A stretch of 9,142 bases of DNA from Pirellulaceae bacterium (GTDB lineage Bacteria; Planctomycetota; Planctomycetia; Pirellulales; Pirellulaceae): the NCBI GenBank assembly GCA_013002105.1, contig JABDKS010000109.1:1-9142 (forward strand), read 5' to 3'. Within the stretch, counting starts at the first letter, position 1; every line of letters starts with the position of its first letter. Shown here piece after piece: positions 6,094-9,142 of this stretch. The position numbers were made by a program, and so were the translations under genes. The notes below the pieces were generated by a model that was not told the DNA's origin, ran no database searches, and saw only the letters and a program-made list of their open reading frames with translations.

Positions 6094-7131
6094 CTACGAA
6101 CTGGTTGTTGCAAATTCGCGGTAAAACGATTCGATGTCCGATGCGTGCCCCATCAGAATCAGCGTGTCAGCAACGTTCAGGCGAGATTCGGCTGACGGAT
6201 TAAAAATCAGTTCTCCATCGGGCCGTTTGATCGCAATGATCAACAATTTGTGACGCTTGTGCGCTTGCGTGTCCACGACGGATTTACCGGCAAATCCACT
6301 ATCGGGTTTCACTTCGATCTCGTCAATTTCTAAATCGACAAAAGCACTTTCAGCAGCGAGTTCGAATAGGTCAGCGGTCGAGGGCCGGGTGACCATTCTT
6401 GCCATTTGTCGTGCCCCGATCACAGCCGGCATGACAACACGATTCGCACCGGCCTGTCGAAGTTTCTTTTCTGATGTTCGCTGCTCGGCGCGAGCGATAA
6501 TCTGGAGTTCTGAATTCATGCCTCTGGCGGTCAGGGTAATGAAAACGTTGTCGGCATCGCTTGGCAGGGAAATGACGAGTGTCTTGGCGTGCGTGATTCC
6601 GGCACCATTGAGCACTTCTTCGTCCGTGGCATCTCCGATGACGTGAATGGCGTCGCCGGCTACGTTTTCGTCGGCCAAATCTGGATTGCCATCGATCACG
6701 ACCAGCGAGCGATTCTGGGATCGCAATTCATTGGCAAGATGACGCCCCATGCGTCCGTATCCGCAAATGATCACATGATCACGTAACTTTCGAAGTTGTT
6801 GATTCAATCGTCTAGTTCCTAAAAGTCGGTCAATCTCGCCTTCGAGCATTAACTGCATGAGTCCACCGAATGTGTAAACCGCTGCGGTCATCCCGGACAA
6901 AACCACGAAAATTGTGAATAACTGCAGCGTCGTCCCTAGCTCACTCTGTTCACTGTATCCGACCGTGGAGATGGTGATGACGACCATCCAGATTGCGTCG
7001 ACCCATTCGTAATCGCCCAACAGGCGATAGCCGAGTACCGCGATGGCAAAGACAGCGACAAGTACCACACCGCCGCGAAGGATCCGGTGCAGCGGTGTCT
7101 TCCTACGATAAGTATCGATGTTGCGTTGCAT
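6094..7131 (-). CDS. Two-TM potassium channel with RCK (TrkA-N/TrkA-C) domain
   Basis: Predicted inner-membrane K+ channel subunit of 345 residues, expected to form a tetramer gated by ligands on its cytosolic ring. Order: cytosolic N-terminus; TM1 (about 20-36); pore helix and selectivity filter TVGYS (56-60); TM2 (about 67-92); Rossmann RCK-N domain with HVIICGYGRMG (119-129), glycine motif G124-G126-G129 and D147 after beta 2; and RCK-C domain (about 250-335) ending in LNVADTLILMG. The layout matches MthK/Kch-like channels, and length is normal. D147 is compatible with nucleotide binding, but the ligand is unknown. The ATG at 7131 lacks a clear ribosome binding site; no better start is visible. 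It converges with the methyltransferase gene, and about 250 bases with REP-like repeats separate it from the upstream phosphatase gene, so it may have its own promoter. Confidence 0.93.
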   Translation of the reverse strand: MQRNIDTYRRKTPLHRILRGGVVLVAVFAIAVLGYRLLGDYEWVDAIWMVVITISTVGYSEQSELGTTLQLFTIFVVLSGMTAAVYTFGGLMQLMLEGEIDRLLGTRRLNQQLRKLRDHVIICGYGRMGRHLANELRSQNRSLVVIDGNPDLADENVAGDAIHVIGDATDEEVLNGAGITHAKTLVISLPSDADNVFITLTARGMNSELQIIARAEQRTSEKKLRQAGANRVVMPAVIGARQMARMVTRPSTADLFELAAESAFVDLEIDEIEVKPDSGFAGKSVVDTQAHKRHKLLIIAIKRPDGELIFNPSAESRLNVADTLILMGHASDIESFYREFATTSS

Positions 7132-7202
7132 GCAGTTGCTGTCGGCTCGCCTTGTCCATCCATTGGGGCAGTTTTTGAAATGTCGTGGTCTATTGCGCGC
7201 GA

Positions 7203-7339
7203 GGAAAAGGGGTCAGGAATCAATAGTGCGAAGCACCCATCGGGCCATTTGGCTATTGATTCCTAACCCCTTTACCGGCTCTGACCCCTTTTCCGGCTCG
7301 TCCCACATCAATCGTAAAAATGCTAAGGGGTGATTCCTA
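7203..7339. repeat. REP-like composite repeat (inverted plus tandem copies)
   Basis: AAAGGGGTCAGGAATCAATAG (7206-7226, here in two parts AAAGGGGTCAG and GAATCAATAG around one G) pairs with 7253-7273 at 20 of 21 positions around a 26-base loop. The outer part, GGAAAAGGGGTCAG (7203-7216), also has an exact inverse copy at 7281-7294. Two near-identical 18-base direct units starting ACCCCTTT and containing CCGGCTC lie at 7266-7283 and 7284-7301. TGATTCCTA recurs at 7257-7265 and 7331-7339. The AAGGGGTCAGG-type motif resembles the repeats mobilised by REP-associated tyrosine transposases, from memory of the family. No transposase gene is present. It fills the gap between the phosphatase and channel genes. 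Confidence 0.75.
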
Positions 7340-7384
7340 TTGAGGAACTTCCACACCTGGCGGCGATCCCGAGGCAAATCGACT

Positions 7385-8275
7385 CTAACTGTCGGCCGTA
7401 TCGCTGTTTGTATGTTGTGGGCATTGGGGAACGAGTTTTGCCACGACACACGTTACATTGTCACGAGCCTGTCGTGATAGCGCATCTTGGATCAGCGCCT
7501 CGACGCAATCTTTTGGGTCATCCATGGCAGCCAGGCGATCGGCGATGTCCGTGTCGGAGAGTTCATCCGTCAATCCATCCGACGTGACTAACAACTCGTC
7601 ACCTTCGTGCAACGTCTGTTGATGCCAATGAGGTGTTTCGCGAACACCCTTTGCGGACAGGCTATTGGTGACCACGTGACGCCAATGATGCTTGGGAACT
7701 TCGTCAGCGGTAATAACGCCAGCGGACATTAACGCTTGAACCAACGATTCGTCCGTGGTGAGCTGTTTGATTTTTTTGTCGTGGAATAGATAGATTCGGC
7801 TGTCGCCAACATGGGTAAAAAACAACTTCCCATCCGCGACGACGGCGACGGCAAGTGTGCAGCCCATCTTGTCGAACTCAGGATTCTTTCGTCCGACCGC
7901 CCGCATCTCATTCTGGGCGGCGCGTAAGGCGGCTTCGAGCCCGAGTTGGAGTTGCTCTGGGTCGTCCGTCCCGTGCGAAAAGGTTTCACGCAAGTGAGCT
8001 GGGATCGTGTCGGCTGCGATTCGACTAGCGAGCGCTCCACCGTCTTGCCCGCCAAGTCCATCAACGACAACGTACATTGCCGCCTCATCGTCACAATAAC
8101 ATGCATCTTGGTTGTCACGGCGTCCGCCGGTCACCGAACGGGCCGCAGATTCAGTCCGTAGCAGTTCTGCGTCGTCGTCGTCGTTATGGGGTTGCTTGTC
8201 GTGTTGTACGCCAAGCAACAACTCGCGAAGTTTCGCCGGCCAGGAAAGATTTGCACGTGGTTCATCTGCAGGCAT
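7385..8275 (-). CDS. PP2C-family Ser/Thr protein phosphatase
   Basis: Predicted metal-dependent cytosolic phosphatase of 296 residues that removes phosphate from Ser/Thr, normally opposing Hanks-type kinases or acting in stress signalling. Numbered from ATG at 8275: leader with an acidic run (about 32-35); RRDNQDA (52-58); VVDGLGG (70-76) with metal ligand D72; GCTLAVAVV; THVGDSRIYL (154-163); LLVTSDGLTDEL (228-239) with D233; ARDNVTCVVA (270-279) with D272. All metal-binding acids are present, so it should be active. Homologues are 240-300 residues and often lack extra domains, as here. A TTG at 8302 would add nine residues; neither start has a convincing ribosome binding site, and the ATG is preferred. 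It lies downstream of a universal stress protein gene and upstream of a K+ channel gene. No kinase gene is in the window, so its partner must be elsewhere. Confidence 0.92.
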   Translation of the reverse strand: MPADEPRANLSWPAKLRELLLGVQHDKQPHNDDDDAELLRTESAARSVTGGRRDNQDACYCDDEAAMYVVVDGLGGQDGGALASRIAADTIPAHLRETFSHGTDDPEQLQLGLEAALRAAQNEMRAVGRKNPEFDKMGCTLAVAVVADGKLFFTHVGDSRIYLFHDKKIKQLTTDESLVQALMSAGVITADEVPKHHWRHVVTNSLSAKGVRETPHWHQQTLHEGDELLVTSDGLTDELSDTDIADRLAAMDDPKDCVEALIQDALSRQARDNVTCVVAKLVPQCPQHTNSDTADS

Positions 8276-8335
8276 TAGAAGTATCTTTCGCGGGGAGACC
8301 AACTGGCGATCGATCCTGCATGGCGAATCAACACG

Positions 8336-8351
8336 CTCCGCTCGAGCGGAG
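8336..8351. other. Perfect 16-bp G+C-rich palindrome
   Basis: CTCCGCTCGAGCGGAG is fully self-complementary. As RNA it would form a 6-bp stem with a TCGA tetraloop. It lies between the stop of the universal stress protein gene and the start of the phosphatase gene. No T-run follows in the minus direction, so it is a weak terminator candidate. An mRNA-stabilising hairpin or operator role is equally possible. Confidence 0.5.
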
Positions 8352-8396
8352 AGCGATTGATCACATCATCCATACGATCGGACAAATTTGGTTGAA

Positions 8397-9142
8397 TTAA
8401 AATGCGAACTTAGCGCTTTGGGATGTCTGTGTCGCCGGAATGCTCTGACGATGATGACGCGATATCCATACGCTGCAACTTGCGTGTCGCAAGACATACT
8501 TGGTAGTGCTGCCCAGGATCAATTCGCTCAATAGACCGTGCCCTGTATCGCCGAGCACGATCAACTGGCTGCCACTTTCATCCGCCGATTGAATGATGGC
8601 GTCACCGACGTGATCGCCGTGAGCTAACTGTGCGTCGATGTTCGCGATGGTTGCGGATAATGATCCGATCAGAGCATCAACGCGTTGTCGTGCGCGATCG
8701 GCTTCGTTTTCGATCTGATTTTGAATGACGACCGAGTGACCTGGTGCAAAGAAACTTGACGATGGTACGACCGCCAAAGCGGTCACTGATGTGTCCTCGG
8801 GCCAGCGGAAATGCTTCAACTCGGCGGCGGCTTCTGTTGAACTCGCAGAGCCATCATAGGCCAATGTGATTTTCAGCGGTTGGTCTAATTGCGAAACCTG
8901 TTCGTCGTCCGTTCTGACGACTAAAACCGAGCACTTCGCATGCGTGGCGACGGTATCCGAAACACTCCCGAGCAAGATCCGTCCGATCGCGGAGTGCCCG
9001 CGCGCGCCAACGACAATCAAATCCACATCCAGTCTTTCTGCATGCTGCAAAATGCAATGAGCTGCGTTTCCGTCACCCTGAATCGTTTCCACACTGCCTT
9101 TTGCCCAACGAAACAGTTCGGTCAACTCGTGATGATGCGAAT
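8397..9142 (-). CDS. Tandem universal stress protein (UspA family), 5' end outside window
   Basis: Cytosolic stress protein with two Usp domains; the N-terminal part of the first lies beyond the right edge. The frame remains open to the last base, so 9125 (a TTG) is not the true start. Domain 1 shows the ATP-binding signature VVGARGHSAIGRILLGS, pattern G-2x-G-9x-G-S. A linker rich in D/Q leads to domain 2, which begins LKITLAYDGSASS and repeats the signature as VLGDTGHGLLSELILGST, followed by the family's conserved end strand HASCSVWI. Both signatures keep their glycines, so nucleotide binding is expected at each. Tandem Usp proteins of about 300 residues are usual in environmental bacteria. 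The gene precedes the phosphatase by about 120 bases on the same strand; co-transcription is possible, though a palindrome lies between. The C-terminal tail after the last strand (about 22 residues, SQT-rich) looks unstructured. Confidence 0.92.
   Translation of the reverse strand, partial: SHHHELTELFRWAKGSVETIQGDGNAAHCILQHAERLDVDLIVVGARGHSAIGRILLGSVSDTVATHAKCSVLVVRTDDEQVSQLDQPLKITLAYDGSASSTEAAAELKHFRWPEDTSVTALAVVPSSSFFAPGHSVVIQNQIENEADRARQRVDALIGSLSATIANIDAQLAHGDHVGDAIIQSADESGSQLIVLGDTGHGLLSELILGSTTKYVLRHASCSVWISRHHRQSIPATQTSQSAKFAF

Noticed and set aside
6257..6646. 129-codon plus frame opposite the K+ channel gene
   Set aside because: Antisense shadow of the RCK region, Ser/Ala-rich with no motif.

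Overview
The window looks like a chromosomal segment of a Gram-negative environmental bacterium, most likely a planctomycete of the Rhodopirellula/Pirellula type. This is inferred from moderate GC, loosely packed monocistronic genes, frequent GTG/TTG starts, a long-spacer sigma-70 factor of RpoD type, a secreted phospholipase A2-like protein and a TPMT-type methyltransferase. No rRNA, tRNA, CRISPR array, transposase or phage gene is visible. The taxonomic call is moderate, because no lineage marker gene is present.

Left part (1-2282): a roughly 420-base gene-free stretch carries a nested inverted repeat. It is followed by a group A FAD monooxygenase (+) that ends at a hairpin terminator. Facing it is a 66-residue uncharacterised protein (-) with a strong ribosome binding site. 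That gene is divergent from a sigma factor, and the shared intergenic region contains tandem 11-bp repeats.

Middle part (2283-6052): the sigma-70 factor has intact promoter-recognition residues but no region 1.1. It converges on a small exported phospholipase A2-like protein (-). A 580-base gap without a convincing gene follows, ending in a promoter whose -35/-10 spacer is a perfect 18-bp palindrome. This promoter drives a YgaP-like membrane rhodanese. Next on the same strand is a TPMT-family SAM methyltransferase. Together the two genes suggest sulfur or thiol/metalloid detoxification, with repressor control of the first.

Right part (6094-9142, all minus): transcription order is a tandem universal stress protein (5' end outside the window), a PP2C-type Ser/Thr phosphatase and a two-TM potassium channel with a C-terminal RCK/TrkA module. 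Their order suggests a stress and ion-homeostasis group. However, a G+C-rich palindrome separates the first two and a REP-like composite repeat separates the last two, so a single operon is not assured.

No wholly new multi-gene system is evident. The best leads are the palindromic operator before the rhodanese, the phospholipase A2-like exported protein, the REP-like cluster, and the Usp-PP2C-K+ channel neighbourhood.
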